Assembly (NCBI GenBank): GCA_025267735.1
Contig: CM046297.1
Span: 23,772,011-23,836,010 of the forward strand
DNA: 64,000 nt
Source of the DNA: Mactra quadrangularis
Lineage: Eukaryota; Mollusca; Bivalvia; Venerida; Mactridae
Direction: 5' to 3'
Part shown: in pieces, positions 23,678 through 36,167 of the stretch
Numbering within the stretch: the first letter of the stretch is position 1
How the letters are laid out: each line of letters begins with the position of its first letter
Notes under the pieces: generated by a model
What the model saw: the letters and a program-made list of their open reading frames with translations, nothing else
What the model was told of the DNA's origin: nothing
Database searches by the model: none
Position numbers and translations under genes: made by a program

Positions 23678-24953
23678 AGTTCCGAGTACTGCGGGGTGGA
23701 ACACGTTAATAAACATTCCTAGTTCCGAGTACTGCGGAGAGGAGCACATGAATAAAGCATTCCTAGTTCCGAGTACTGCGGGGAGGAACACATGAATAAA
23801 GGATTCCAAGTTCCGAGTACTGCCGGGAGGAACACATGAATAAAGGATTCCAAGTTCCGAGTACTGCGGGAAGGAACACATGAATAAAGGATTCCAAGTT
23901 CCGAGTACTGCGGGGAGGAACACATGAATAAAGCATTCCTAGTTCCGAGTACTGCGGGGAGGAACACATAAATAAAGCATTACTAGTTCCGAGTACTGCG
24001 GGAAGGAGTACATAAATAAAACATTCCTAGTTCCGAGTACTGCGGGAAGGAGCACATAATTAAAGCATTCCTAGTTCCGAGTACTGCGGGAAGGAGCACA
24101 TGAATGAAGCATTCCAAGTTCCGAGTACTGCGGGGAGGAACACATGAATGAAGCATTCCAAGTTCCGAGTACTGCGGGGAGGAACACATGAATGAAGCAT
24201 TCCAAGTTCCGAGTACTGCGGGGAGGAACACATGAATGAAGCATTCCAAGTTCCGAGTACTGCGGGGAGGAACACATGAATAAAGGATTCCAAGTTCCGA
24301 GTACTGCGGGGAGGAACACATGAATGAAGCATTCCAAGTTCCGAGTACTGCGGGGAGGAACACATGAATAAAGCATTACTAGTTCCGAGTACTGCGGGAA
24401 GGAGTACATAAATAAAGGATTCCAAGTTCCGAGTACTGCGGGGAGGAACACATGAATGAAGCATTCCAAGTTCCGAGTACTGCGGGGAGGAACACATGAA
24501 TAAAGGATTCCAAGTTCCGAGTACTGCGGGGAGGAACACATGAATAAAGCATTCCTAGTTCCGAGTACTGCGGGAAGGAACACATAAATAAAGCATTACT
24601 AGTTCCGAGTACTGCGGGAAGGAGTACATAAATAAAGCATTCCTAGTTCCGAGTACTGCGGGAAGGAGCACATAATTAAAGCATTCCAAGTTCCGAGTAC
24701 TGCAGGGAGGAACACATGAATAAATCATTCCGAATTCTGAGTACTGCTTGGAGGAACACATGAATAAATCATTCCTAATTCTGAGTACTGCTTGGAGGAA
24801 CACATGAATAAATCATTCCTAATTCTGAGTACTGTGTGGAGGAACACATGAATAAATCATTCCTAATTCTGAGTACTGCTTGGAGGAACATATGAGTAAA
24901 CCATTCCTAATTCCGAGTACTGAGGGGAGGAACACATGAATAAAGCATTTCTA
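23678..24953. repeat. Minisatellite, 29 copies of a 44-bp unit
   Basis: Consensus begins AGTTCCGAGTACTGCGGGGA and continues GGAACACATGAATAAAGSATTCCWA-like for 44 bp; 1276 bp is exactly 29 units. The units fall into variants (GGGGAGGAACACATGA, GGGAAGGAGTACATAA and others). Variant order repeats at 23975-24110 and 24590-24690, a higher-order duplication. The last six or so units are a diverged subtype (AATTCTGAGTACTG) as expected at an array edge. Long minus-strand open frames cross it only because the unit lacks stops in all three minus frames; 44 is not a multiple of 3, so one frame reads the unit three ways. No evidence of coding. Confidence 0.9.
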
Positions 24954-26468
24954 GGTACTCTACGGAGTACTGAATATTATAATATCATGAGTAACTACCA
25001 TCTATGAGTAAGAAGTTCCCATGTTTGATACCTATAACATTAACAAGAATATGACAAGGTGTAAGCAAACATATCAGGATCAGCAATTGTAAAACATAAA
25101 CCTCCCACACAACCAAAAAGCAAAGAGGGGGATGTTTTTAGATTTTAATCATAAAAGGGACGCCACAAACAAATAAGGAAAACAAGAACCTAAGGGGCTG
25201 GCGCCATGGAACGAACAGTGGCAAAATAATTGTCAAATTGTCACTGGGGTTTAAATCATATTTTAAAAAGGTCGCAAAGCTGAGCACATATATAACATAT
25301 CCTGTATTTAGTTTAAGCAAGTATATCAGTACTATATTAGATATAAGAGCTTCACAATGTTCAGTATCCAAGTAGGGCATGAATGTACTAGAAACATAGA
25401 TAAATGTTTAGGAAGACAACTAATGGTACATTTTGACCAACTAACTCACGTTTAAATTTATAGATTAGTTACTTTTGGTTGACAGAGACATGTTTCCTTT
25501 AAAGTCCAGCTGACCGATTTACACAACAAACTGATAACATAAATACAGAACAAAATTTGCCGGTCTTATTGCCTTTATCCACTGTTCAATTTGACTATGG
25601 ACACTATATGCATGCTCTACTATGGACCGTATACAAAGGGTCCATGACTTAACCAAAATACACAGCAATAAATTTTTAGTAGAAACCAAAATAGAAAACG
25701 AAATGTGTCGTTCTTTTTTGCATTTTTTCCTTTGACCCATTTGGTCAATATATGCTTCGAATCGATAGAAAATTGTAAACAACATGCACTAAAAGTATTT
25801 AATCTATATACTTAATTTTTGGACAGCGAACACCAACGAATGCACAACGAAAATATCCGGACTCTTATAACATTATCAACCGATCATTCAACGAACTCGC
25901 TCGAGTTTTATTCGGTATATATTCGGTTATATTTCAGTAGTTTTGGTCATTGGACTCAATGATGACCCTGTTGTAATCTCTTTGAATATTAATTTAGACA
26001 AGGTCAGCACACTGTAACAATTTTGTACTGATAAAGGTACATAATCACGGTCTTAATATTTTCTGATAACGTAAATAACTCTGTCCCAATGGCCGAAAAT
26101 CTTAGCTAATCCAAACTGACACTAAGTCGGTGGGTTCGCTAAATAATCATTTCGAGAAAGGTTAAGTGTTCGCCGATTTAACTGAGAAGTCGCTCAAAGA
26201 ACAGCGTTTATCAAAGAAATGGCAACAATATTGTATCATTATTTTAATGTCAAGCATGAAATGGCCAAGCGAAATTGTAGCTTATATAACGAGTTTGTTA
26301 GGCCCTGGTTCAAAGATGACACAGCGATATTAATCCTCATAAATTGCAGCGAATCCCCCTCTTCAATTGTCAACAATAGTTCTGAAAAATATAACTGAAA
26401 ATGAGAGTTGACAGTCTTTGAAAACGCAACTTGCAATTAATTAGTATAGGAGTTAAGCATAAGAACAT
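24954..26468. other. Intergenic, nothing recognised
   Basis: AT-rich, with an open minus-strand frame at 25519-25785 that has no recognisable domain. Confidence 0.4.
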
Positions 26469-26614
26469 AGGGCAAGTTTCCGTAGCATATCGCTAGCAAG
26501 CGCTTTGTGCCCTTGTACCTTTCTTACACCCAAAACGAATAGGTATTTGATATCAAATTAAGGGTACCAGAAGGCAAAGCGCTTGCCAACGATCTGCTTA
26601 TGAAACTCGCCCAT
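26469..26614. repeat. Short palindromic element
   Basis: GGGCAAGTTTCCGTAGCATA on the left pairs imperfectly with the right end ATGAAACTCGCCC, and GCAAGCGCTTTGTGCCCTTG with its complement near 26570-26588. About 145 bp, MITE-like. Confidence 0.55.
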
Positions 26615-26975
26615 CAGTGTCGATTAATAATTTAACATGATGTAAGATTGTTGCTGAGAAGCGCTTTAATTTCTGAGGTGAATGGTACCAACAGGTGACT
26701 GTTTATCGAGGTGTACTGTATTACACCTACTGCACTGACGCTGGTATATAAAACAAGTAATTCCTTATATAGCAGAAACTGTGCATAACTCGCCTAGCTG
26801 ATACGCTATGAGCAGCTTGTCGTTATCGATTACCAATACGGTTTACATTGGTGAAGCGCTGCTTCGGCATATTTCGGAATTTTTCTATTAACAGTCGGAA
26901 TAAATTAGAATAAGTGAGTTTTTAGTAAAGAACGCGCAAATCGGAACACTTCGGGCATTTACGTTGCGGATAGGA

Positions 26976-27203
26976 ATATATAATAAAAGTAAGAACGAGG
27001 AGCTTCGATTTTGATTCAAGATACAAGCCTGATACGCATCTGCTTGAGAAAATTTTTGTTTACATCAGAAACAAAGTTCAAGGACTGTTGTTAATACAAT
27101 TGTGATATCAACGACTTTATATCGTCTTAACTTTGTATGCAAGCTGGTCAATTGGTTTTCATACAATACGTAACACACGGATTGATTCTGTACTGAGACT
27201 AAG
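26976..27203 (+). promoter_or_regulatory. phnX: Possible TATA box and non-coding first exon of the phosphonatase gene
   Basis: ATATATAATAAAAG at 26976-26989 resembles a TATA box. From about 27005 a stretch runs to a consensus AAG|GTAAGA donor at 27203. It could splice to the acceptor AATTTCAG at 29661-29668, just 22 bases before the phosphonatase ATG. Inferred from position and splice consensus only. Confidence 0.35.
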
Positions 27204-27662
27204 GTAAGATTTACCCATATTTTCATGTCTGTGTGCATCTATTTACTAATTATAGTATTTCTGTAGGTACAGAGCGTCGGGCGTAGCATCGTAGTATTTA
27301 TATTAATTTTCATTGAAGTTCAACTATTGCGTAATATGGATTTATAATTTGTAGAGTTAGTTTACAATCGATAGTATTTCTAATGCATGTTACATTAAAA
27401 GTAAGTTTTATAAAAGAAATGATGCATAATTATGATGATTCATAGGCTTGAAAATCAGGTCAAAACTTGATTCTCGTCTATTGAAGTTTTACTCAATACA
27501 TTAATATAGTGTTTATTTTATTTAATAAATTTGTGTACTTGTACATGTACGTCTTAAAGTACTTGTTTAATGGTTGGGATCTAGGAATATGAGTTTCTTC
27601 AAGACAAGTGAGTATGGTTAAGTTCGACTAGCCACCGCAGAATGAACAAAAATTATTATAGT

Positions 27663-27884
27663 TAATACTAATTTATTTTAGCTCGACTGTGAAACAAGTT
27701 CTTACAACTTACATTAATCACTTTCGAGTCCGCTTCCTGGTCCCCCCAGTACTGAGCTATTAGGATAAAGTTTCTTGCTCATAGAAACAACGGCGTAGAT
27801 TTTGGATGGGATTCGAGCCAACGCGGAGCTGGCTATCCAATTATCACCAGTCCAACGTCGTAACCTCTCAGCCACGCCCGCTCC
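27663..27884 (-). mobile_element. tRNA-derived SINE, family C
   Basis: Same body as 14635-14852 (ACTGAGCTATTAGGATAAAG), with a minus-strand tRNA head ending near 27884. Confidence 0.65.
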
Positions 27885-29565
27885 TTTTGTTTAAAACGAG
27901 GTAGTGCATTTTGCATTATTACATTACAATACGTAAGAATAGTAAAAAGAGAGCGTATGAAGGTTAATTACAGAAGCTTCACATGCTGTCATAAAACTAG
28001 TTCTAAAACCCAATGAAGCATGAGATAAACCCATTCAGACGTTCCACTATATCATTTATATATCATGTTTAATCTTAAATTAGATGCACACTAAATCATT
28101 TTAGCACTATGTTTAAAATATAAAAAACATTATTTATGAGACGCCAATCAATAAAAATGCATGTAAATACATGTTGCTAGCAGACGATTGCATAAAATTT
28201 ACAATTGAAAATAAGTGCGAGTTTACATCATAAATCAAAGTACTGCACGCACACATTATCGATCTGGTTCCCAGCGTATCCTTTGTACAACATGTACGCA
28301 AACTATGCGTTAGAAAATTTAACGGTGGTGTCCATATTATTCCGTTAGTTCGGGCTCACTCTAAACTCGATCGGATTTGTTTAAAGTAAACATATAGTTT
28401 TACGTCACGGAAATTGCCGGGTAGTTACGATTGCCTCGGACTCCACTATCATTTAGTTTCCTCGTAAGAAACGAAAATGTCCGAATAATGTTATGGTTAT
28501 TAAAACATGAGTTTTACGCCCTATATCATCTCTTGTATTAGAGTATGTACCTAGGTCGACCAAACAAGCTTTCCTAAACCTAAATCCTTTCCACAATGGG
28601 ACACTGACTTCTCTCAACGAGGGTAAATCAATAATAATGGGTATAAAATGTCTCAATATGTACGTAATGTAGGATAAATTAAATTGAAACAAAACTATGT
28701 TTTGAGAATGGGATTCTCTCATGTTTACATACATGTATGCTTTATAATACTTGGGCCCAATGATTGTGCCTTTTTTAATGAAGACGCTACTAGTAGCATA
28801 TACTCTATTGTCGCTTTGTTACTAAATATCGAACACACCCACATGCATTTACTACATTGAAGGCTTTGTTGTCTGGTACAATTTTTGTATGAAAACAATC
28901 TTACATGCTTTAGGTACAGTTCAGTTATAAAGGTATTGAAAGTATGGCTGAATAGCGAATAGTGAGTAAATATTGATATAAAAATACAATCAACAAGTAT
29001 GTATCATCTTAACAAAAGACAAATCGCGTACATGATATAGTATTTACATGTAACAAGAATACATCAACGTATGATCCTAACCGCTATATCGTTATGTACC
29101 GATATTTAAGTCGATTGACACCAATCGATCTCGTACCTTACCGTACTGGTATTATGCGGAATAACACATTTGATAGTGTGTATAAAATATTAAGTAAATT
29201 GTATTTTTTAACACAATCGGATATATATTAAAGGTATTCATAACATGTTATAGCATAAATTCGGAAGAGCTTTTAAAGAGCCGTAAAAACACTAAACTGG
29301 CTCTCGAAATAAGGCAGTTATTACTTGATTTGCATTTGAGTACAATTTTCATATTTAATATGGTCATATTAGTATATCAATTGCTGTAACTTTAAGTAAA
29401 CAAAAGCAGACATGTTTGTCAGAAAAAAGAATATACCTACATCGAAAAATAAGAGTTGTTTACAGAAAACATTCGGAACTCCTCGGCCATTTATACGTAT
29501 ATATCTTCTTAGATGATATTTATAGTGTTTTGAATGCAGAAAATCGGGATATTTTTCGGAACAAA
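27885..29565. other. Likely first intron of the phosphonatase gene
   Basis: No exon recognised. A scrap of the 17967-18288 palindrome family (CATTCGGAACTCCTCGGCCA) lies near 29470-29489. Confidence 0.4.
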
Positions 29566-29573
29566 TGACGTCA
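29566..29573. promoter_or_regulatory. CRE-like palindrome TGACGTCA
   Basis: Perfect cAMP-response-element palindrome 118 bp before the phosphonatase ATG. Function unproven; the same octamer occurs in each downstream tandem unit. Confidence 0.35.
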
Positions 29574-29690
29574 CTTAATGGAAAAATTAGTAAAAGTCAT
29601 GTAATCTTGTTTCATTAGAAAATCATTCACTATGATCTTATTATTTAAAGAGACTTGTTTAATTTCAGGTTGATTTATTACTTAAGAAAA

Positions 29691-29828
29691 ATGGCTCAAA
29701 ACTTCCGCTACATGAGAAGATATGTCGGAAATCTGAAAGCCGCCATCTTGGATTGGAGTGGAACGACCGCTGATAAATATGTTATTGCACCAGCCGTTGT
29801 GTTTGCTGATGTATTTGAAAAACATAAG
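29691..29828 (+). CDS. phnX: Phosphonoacetaldehyde hydrolase, coding exon 1 (residues 1-46)
   Basis: Phosphonatase hydrolyses phosphonoacetaldehyde to acetaldehyde and phosphate, the second step of 2-aminoethylphosphonate breakdown. This exon starts with ATG after an AATTTCAG acceptor and encodes HAD motif I, AAILDWSGTTAD, with the nucleophile Asp21 and the small Ser23 in place of the usual Ala of DWAGT. It ends at AAG|GTAAGC in phase 0. The ATG is the first in the exon and gives a 20-residue N-terminal extension before the catalytic Asp, slightly longer than bacterial enzymes. No targeting peptide is obvious, so a cytosolic enzyme is likely. The whole model (exons here, 30414-30543, 32652-32768, 36542-36643, 37060-37418) is 846 nt and 281 residues, close to the ~270 of bacterial PhnX. 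Confidence 0.92.
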
Positions 29829-30413
29829 GTAAGCTTGATCTTTCAATGATGTACACCTACTGATGCATATATATACAAATCAAATTAGTGAGTTCGCAGA
29901 AGAGCGGGTGGCAAATTTGTTCTCAACTGATTAAATAGTACATGTCATTTTGGGGGGAGGGTGACAAGTGACCCTATTACGTTTCTGCTTGTAACATATG
30001 ATTTTGACATCATGATTTTAGTAACAGCTTATAGTCAAAACTTTAAGTAAGTTACTTTGATGCAAAACTTTGCCTTCTTCGATCTACATTCACTTTGGAA
30101 TGTAAAAGTAACAGTAACACATCTTTAGTGAAAATTACAGTTTTTTTCCTTTGGAATTAATGTACACGTGTGAACCAATTCAGTGCTAACATTTTGCAGT
30201 ACAAGGGGAGTCCTGATATAAATGATTTAAAGACATATCAAAACTGGTTAAGCTCATATGTTAGCTAATGCGTTAATATGGGGTTGGTTAGGAAAAACTC
30301 AATGCAAAGACAACTCAGCCTGAGAAAACTCAGTCTGTAAGTAGGAACGACTAAACCTTTTAGAAGACATGCTATACATCTTAGTTTTTATATGTTTTTT
30401 GTCTTATACACAG

Positions 30414-30543
30414 GTACCGATCAGTATGAAGGAAGCTAGACTCCCAATGGGTCTTCGTAAAGATCTTCACATTAAAGCTATCACTGAGATACCTGAAGTC
30501 AGAGAAAGATGGACGGAAGTGTATGGCCGGGAACCAAACCAAG
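30414..30543 (+). CDS. phnX: Phosphonoacetaldehyde hydrolase, coding exon 2 (residues 47-90)
   Basis: Starts after TATACACAG in phase 0 and ends CAAG|GTGACG in phase 1. It carries the signature of the phosphonatase cap domain, EARLPMGLRKDLH. Lys62 is at the position of the Schiff-base lysine that distinguishes phosphonatase from other HAD enzymes; Met58 and His65 are also kept. The remainder (IPEVRERWTEVYGREP) is the helical cap. Reading through the donor hits a stop within six codons, which supports the splice. Confidence 0.92.
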
Positions 30544-30979
30544 GTGACGGTCAATTATAGATAACTTTTCCATTCCAATAATATATTTTAGGCGACATGC
30601 ACGTACATTTTATCAATTGCGTATGAAGTAGGCATGGACTGAGTAGCCCAAATTTGAAATATCATACTGAATTTGACGGCATCAAAAAAAGAATTGTAAA
30701 TTACCTTGACTACTTATTATTACAATGTGGTTAGCATTATGAGAAACGTATTGCAAAGGTACGTATGCTCAATGTGATCTATAGAGATCAATTAAATCAA
30801 TAAAACTTGACTCAATTCCCAGGTGTGTATGCAATGTCGACGATTGCTGTGCAGTTCTAAGCGAAACAATACGCAAACGATAATGAAAACGGTTTCACGC
30901 AATCAACGGTCCCATGGGAAAATTATCTTCGTAAACATATGGTATCCTTCTAAAGATCTCGAACAAAATCATCTGTTGT
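30544..30979. other. Phosphonatase intron, first part
   Basis: Intron between coding exons 2 and 3; nothing further recognised before the SINE at 30980. Confidence 0.6.
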
Positions 30980-31194
30980 ACTAGGTTATACTCATTTGTT
31001 CAAACACGATTGTGAAACAAGTTATTATAACTTCGATTTATCACTTTTGAGTCCGCTGCCTGGTTCTCCAGTACTTCAAGTATACGGGATTAAGTTTCCA
31101 GCTCAATGAAACAACGGGGTTGGTTTTGAATGTGATTCAAACCAACACGGGGCTGGCTATCCAATGATTACTAGTCGAACGTCGAAACCACTCG
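30980..31194 (-). mobile_element. tRNA-derived SINE, family C, diverged
   Basis: Intronic copy: TGTGAAACAAGTTATTATAA body start, GGCTGGCTATCCAATGATTA near the head end. More diverged than the copies at 14.6 and 27.7 kb. Confidence 0.55.
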
Positions 31195-32651
31195 TTATAA
31201 ACTAATTTTCATACCCATAAAATGAAAAAAGTCATTTGAGCAATTTCAAAATTACCATTAGTAAGTTTATCAACGTATGGTTGAAACTACTGTAAATATA
31301 TAAGCTTGGGTTGTAATAAATATAATAGTACTTCTGTCAGTTGTTTTTCACGAAATTTCCTTTGTCTAAGTACTTTGGGAAGACTCTGTAAATATTAATA
31401 TATGCGTCTACATCCATCTATGTACTTCCAATGGACATAAGCATCACGAGCAAGTGAATATATAGACGCAAGTGGGTCATCGTCTGTTGTTACTTGTAAC
31501 ATTGACACAATAATGTATTAGTAATGAAGAACGGAAAGCTTCAAACGAATGTTAGCCTTTTGTTACTACAGTAGGCTACTCGTCTAAACTTGAAAATCCT
31601 ATTCTCTCTGCCACAGCTTCACAGTGGCGGTTTAAAGCCATTTTTAGTAGAATCTAAGTTTCAATGATTGGTAAGATAAAGAGTCAAATTAACTCACGTT
31701 TCCTCTATTTATGTTTGTATCAAACCTAATTGTTGAGTAGCCAACGTTTTATCTTATCAAAACCCCTCAGTTTTTAAACTTGGTTAGTTGAGAATTAAAA
31801 TATGTCAGATAAACTTGACCTTGAAAACTGACGGCGACAAGGGTTCAAGATATATATCAAGATACAAATATATCTTTAAAATGTAGAATAAATGACCCCA
31901 ATTATAGAAAAGTTGAAATATTAAGGTTCTGTTTCAGCGAACAGTTGTGTCTATAAACCAATAGCTCTTTTTACAAAAATCGATAAAAATCATCGTAAGT
32001 CAAAAGCAAGAAACATTGATAATACGGCCATCTTTTGGCTTATCAATTCCAAATATTATTGAATTATGTAGAATATTGTTTACCCTTTGAATATCATAGC
32101 ATAGTTATGTTTATTATCCCATCTGACTTTGAACTGCAAAATTTATAAAAATGACCTACGATAACTTTTTTCGTAAGATTTTTTTGTGAAAAGGTGCACA
32201 CATTTCTATCAGATAAAATGTTTTGCACATACGAGTAAATGTAATCACATTTGAGTGCAATAAATGCTTCACTAATAAAACACAGATCAACTTAAGTTAC
32301 ATGAACACTACAAAACTCTTTTCTATACACATACTAAAGTATTAGAGTATTAGCTACTATATGCCGTTAAAAATAAGTTAGTACGAAGGTAAATCAAAAA
32401 CGTAGCTAAATTGTGGATCAGCATGATTTGAATTCAGACTTTTGTGACACATACTGTTTACGTTTAGACCACACTTCGGAGCACAAAGACCCCCAAAATA
32501 ATTGTGAAAGGGCTTGCTTCCCATCTCACATAGTTAAATATATCAAAATGTTCAGCAATACATATGTTCTATATTATATTATCATTTTAATGGACTAAAA
32601 CCTTGTGATTTCTATGAAAGCTTTTTACGATACTATCTATATATCTTACAG
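31195..32651. other. Phosphonatase intron, second part
   Basis: AT-rich, no exon recognised. Around 31970-32200 are loose CGTAAG/CTTACG words related to the TTACGAC foldback family. Confidence 0.5.
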
Positions 32652-32768
32652 GGGATGTTGATAATATGTTCAAAGATTTTGTACCAATGCAGTTAGGATG
32701 CCTCAGAAAATACACTGAACTCATTCCTGGAACCACTACTGCTGTCAACGCATTGAGAAATGACTTTG
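32652..32768 (+). CDS. phnX: Phosphonoacetaldehyde hydrolase, coding exon 3 (residues 90-129)
   Basis: A short 117-nt exon after ATCTTACAG, phase 1 to phase 1, ending TTTG|GTAAAA. It encodes the last cap helices (MFKDFVPMQLGCLRKYTELI) and the return into the core, PGTTTAVNALRNDFG. No ATG-initiated frame marks it; it was found by following the protein family from both sides. It is the last exon present only once in the window: everything 3' of it in the gene is amplified. Confidence 0.88.
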
Positions 32769-33850
32769 GTAAAATATTATTACATGTAATACTTTGACTA
32801 AGTTATGTCACACTTTTTTATATTTTTAGTCTTACGAGAATTGTTTTAATCAAGTTTTTATTTTTTTTCAATTTCTGAAAAATTAGGATCAGGATTTTTG
32901 TAAGACGAAAAATATAAAAGGCCTGGCCTAATATATATGTGAAGATATGATGGCTACATTAAGAACGGAGTTATAAAAAATATCACGATAAACTGTTTGT
33001 AACAATATAATTGTTTCTGTTAGATAATGAAATACAAATCAAGACCTGAAAGATGACGAGTATTATTGTTATCATGAACCAAGCAAAGGGGGATAACAAG
33101 TGACATATTAAAAATATCAATATATCAATTCTTTAAGTATTATCTCCATTTAAACTAGACTAGACTAGAGAAAATTCCTTAGCTTAAACATGAAATTCAA
33201 TGTAACGTCAACTAATTGATAATAAGTTTGCCTGGTTGAGTTTAAAGGTTGGTCGACCTATGATATAAGTACAAATGTTTAAGAACATTTTTAAACAAGA
33301 ACAATTCTTGAATAATTCCGTCTTTGTTATGTATGGTATCAAATTGTCTTTAAGATCCAATTCACAGACAGTCGCCTCACACTGCATCTTTACTGGGACA
33401 ACTCGTTGTATCTATACTCTACGTTTTTGCTGCTCCTTTCTATATATACGTACCTATGAGCTCTTTCTAAGTCTTTGCTGCTCCTTTCTATATTATATAT
33501 AAGTACTTATAGGCCCTCTAGCCGTGCCACTCCGTTGGGGGGGGTGACAAAATGTCGAAATAAAATGGACTCCACTTAATAGTAAAATAAAATATAAATA
33601 AAAATATACTCTGACGATTTAACTAAGTTTATTTTGTGAATAACCTTAACAAAAATATAGAGAAAGATCATTCAAATAAATATCAACCAAGCAATAAAAT
33701 ACGCGAGCCGACGATAATCTAAGATGTATGTATTTAAATGTTATACAACAACCAGGACTCCTATGGCTATCGTACATGTAAGAACAATCTAAGAGTTTAC
33801 AAAAATCTACTAGAAGAAACAGAGTTCAGCAAACACCGTGAACTTAATAA
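32769..33850. other. Phosphonatase intron upstream of the foldback element
   Basis: Contains a ~60-bp tandem duplication near 33424-33515 (TTTGCTGCTCCTTTCTATAT twice) and a seven-or-more G run at about 33535-33544. No exon seen. Confidence 0.5.
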
Positions 33851-35613
33851 GGCCATGCCATATCGGAATTTTGTTAAGCGTCCGCGTGCGCGTAGGTTTT
33901 AGAGTCCTCGATCTAAAGAAAACACAAAAATGTTGTCAACTTTTTCTTAAATAATTCTGTTGTTCCGGGATTCGATAAATGATTTTTCTCAGGAAAAAAA
34001 TTGCTAGTTCTTTGTTTCTGTGTAGTTGAAAAATGAAAATGTACATGTGTCTGTTGTATATACTTATTTATAGAATTATTTTAATCTCACATTAACGTCA
34101 TAAACATTCATGTACTACAAACTTAAAACGGTCCAAGTACTTATTTTTGTGAATACTAGCTAAAATGAACATGGGTTTTCGTTTTCAACGGTGTGTGTTT
34201 TTGTGAATAGGTTTGTCAAACTTGAGTTGACCCTTAACGAAATTTCAATTTGGCATGGCCTTATTATATACATGGTAACCTCATTCAAATGCCACGGGAA
34301 ACAACCGTGGTGTTTTGTATCCTAGACTAGATTGTCTTCCTTGCATATATATATACGAGTAGATACTCGTTTGTATATATTTCAATTGAATGCCCTAAGG
34401 GCGTAAATATAATATCTTTTATTATTCTACAATAAGTATAAGAGGGAAAAGGGAATGATTTTAAAGTGTATATTAATTTTGAAATATTGATCTAATGTGT
34501 TATTTAAGTCCTTAATTGACATAAAAATTGTGTTACTTGTAAAATTATTAACACTGAACATACCGTCTTAAAGTTACTTGTATTAAAGTCAAATTGAATT
34601 TAATAGACATGGTAATCTAAAAAGTTCGTAAACCTTTGAATAGTTTTTTATCTGTAATACAAGAGATGACACTACACAAAGAAGGATTGTACTGTTGACG
34701 TTCAGTCATACACACTACCAAGCGTTTGCCATCTTTTGCTGAAGCATTTTATGGCTCAGGTCGTTCCAAAACACCACGCCAATCCTTTCTCATATAGAGA
34801 AGGAAATAAGGCATGGTTACCAGAGCTGTCGATGTTTTGCTGAGGGTTGTGCTTACGCTGTTGTTTTTCGTTTGTCTTCGTGAGAAGACGAACAACCTGC
34901 ATGAGTCGTGCATAAGGTCGCACGATCATGTCGCGCTACCCTGTCTTCCCCTCTATATATCTAAGTTTAACATTTGGTAAAATTAAACACCACTTCAGGC
35001 AACACCACGTTTAAATAAACTTTGGCTTATATCACTCAAAGAATCATTTTGGTTGAAAAGTAACTTTATCTACAAACTTCTTGGGAAACGTATAATGTCC
35101 AAATTTATATAGATATAAGATGAACATAGATATGAAATAATTTTGACTAAAACGTTTGTAGATAAAGTTACTTTTTAACCTAAATGACTCTTTGAGTGAA
35201 ACAACATTTTTGATATAGAGCCAAAGTAAATTTAAAAAGTGGTGTTAAATTTTACTAAATGTTTTCTACTATAAGAGGGTAACAGGACCATGCGCCATGA
35301 TCGTGCGACCTTATGTACGACTCGTGCAGGTTGTTCGTCTTCTCACAAAGACAAACGAAAACAACAGCGTAATCACAATCGCCAACAAAACATAAACAGC
35401 TCTTGTAACCATACATAATTTCCCTTCTCTGTATGAAAAAGGATTGGTGTGGTGTTTTGGAAACCAGAGTCATGAATCGATAGTGATTGAAATATTTAAT
35501 AGGTAAAATACTTGTGTTTTTTGTTTTCGGTTTGTGTGGTTTTTTTTGTGAATAGGTACATAGGTTTGTCAAACTTAAGTTGACGCTTAACAGAATTCCT
35601 ATTTGGCATGGCC
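33851..35613. mobile_element. PIF/Harbinger-type foldback element, 1.76 kb
   Basis: GGCCATGCC ends at 33851 and GGCATGGCC at 35613, with TAA on both sides (33848-33850, 35614-35616). A third terminus (GGCATGGCC followed by TTA) lies at 34252-34260, so the left 410 bp may be a separate or embedded copy. Inside, about 34764-35085 and 35150-35464 form a long inverted repeat (AACACCACGCCAATCCTTTC on the left pairs with its complement near 35440). The centre is near 35.11 kb. No transposase. It sits in the last single-copy intron of phnX. Confidence 0.7.
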
Positions 35614-36040
35614 TAATAAACAACAATTTAAATAGCCTAGATTAAATGTACAAAAATAATCTAATACAGTCGACGCCGTAAACAAATAATGATTACCTTA
35701 ATGAATTAATATGAATATGAAAGATCAAAAAATAAATAAGTTCCAAAAAAAAGTTAAGTTTTTAGATGTTACTTCTTTCGCGTCTAAATGTGGAGTCCCC
35801 GAATAACTCCAAAGCAAGCCTCTTGGAACCAAGATGCGCACCAGCCGCTGTGTGCATTCCGAGTCGTGGGCGAGGCTACCTGCGGCTGCACGCAGCGATA
35901 AATATGTGCACACAAGGCTGTGTGCACTGGGCAACTTCATAAAATGACAGTTTAAACCTAAGATTCCACTAAAACATCAGCCTATGTGTTACAAGTGACT
36001 AAGTTGTTGTCGGCTAACGTACAAATCTATAAACATATGA
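35614..36040. other. Intron sequence just before the tandem array
   Basis: Single-copy sequence. A GC-richer patch at 35775-35940 (GCTGTGTGCA repeated on both strands) has no recognised function. The array homology begins abruptly at 36041. Confidence 0.6.
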
Positions 36041-36159
36041 TTCAATAAGTAAAATACATGCATTTAAACAATTCAAATAGTAACGCCATTGTAATTATAA
36101 AATACCCTGTAGCGCGCCCCCGATAATAGAGAGTACAGGTAAGAATTAGACCGCGAGCG

Positions 36160-36167
36160 TGACGTCA
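36160..36167. promoter_or_regulatory. CRE-like palindrome repeated in each unit
   Basis: TGACGTCA lies in a locally GC-rich block (GTAGCGCGCCCCCGATAATA ... ACCGCGAGCG) about 380 bp before the motif II exon, followed by ATGATGACGACA. Equivalent sites: 46605, 52328, 58052 and 63823. It could be an internal promoter that would let each unit make its own transcript, or just sequence carried along. Unproven. Confidence 0.35.

Noticed and set aside
23651..24803. Minus-strand open frames of 68-170 codons in the minisatellite as a repeat-protein gene
   Set aside because: The frame is open only because the 44-bp unit lacks minus-strand stops; it cycles through three unrelated readings, with no splice or promoter context.
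23678..24953. CRISPR array
   Set aside because: Units are contiguous with no unique spacers, and the genome is clearly eukaryotic.
25519..25785. 88-codon minus-strand frame
   Set aside because: No domain, no splice or signal features, typical of chance frames in this sequence.
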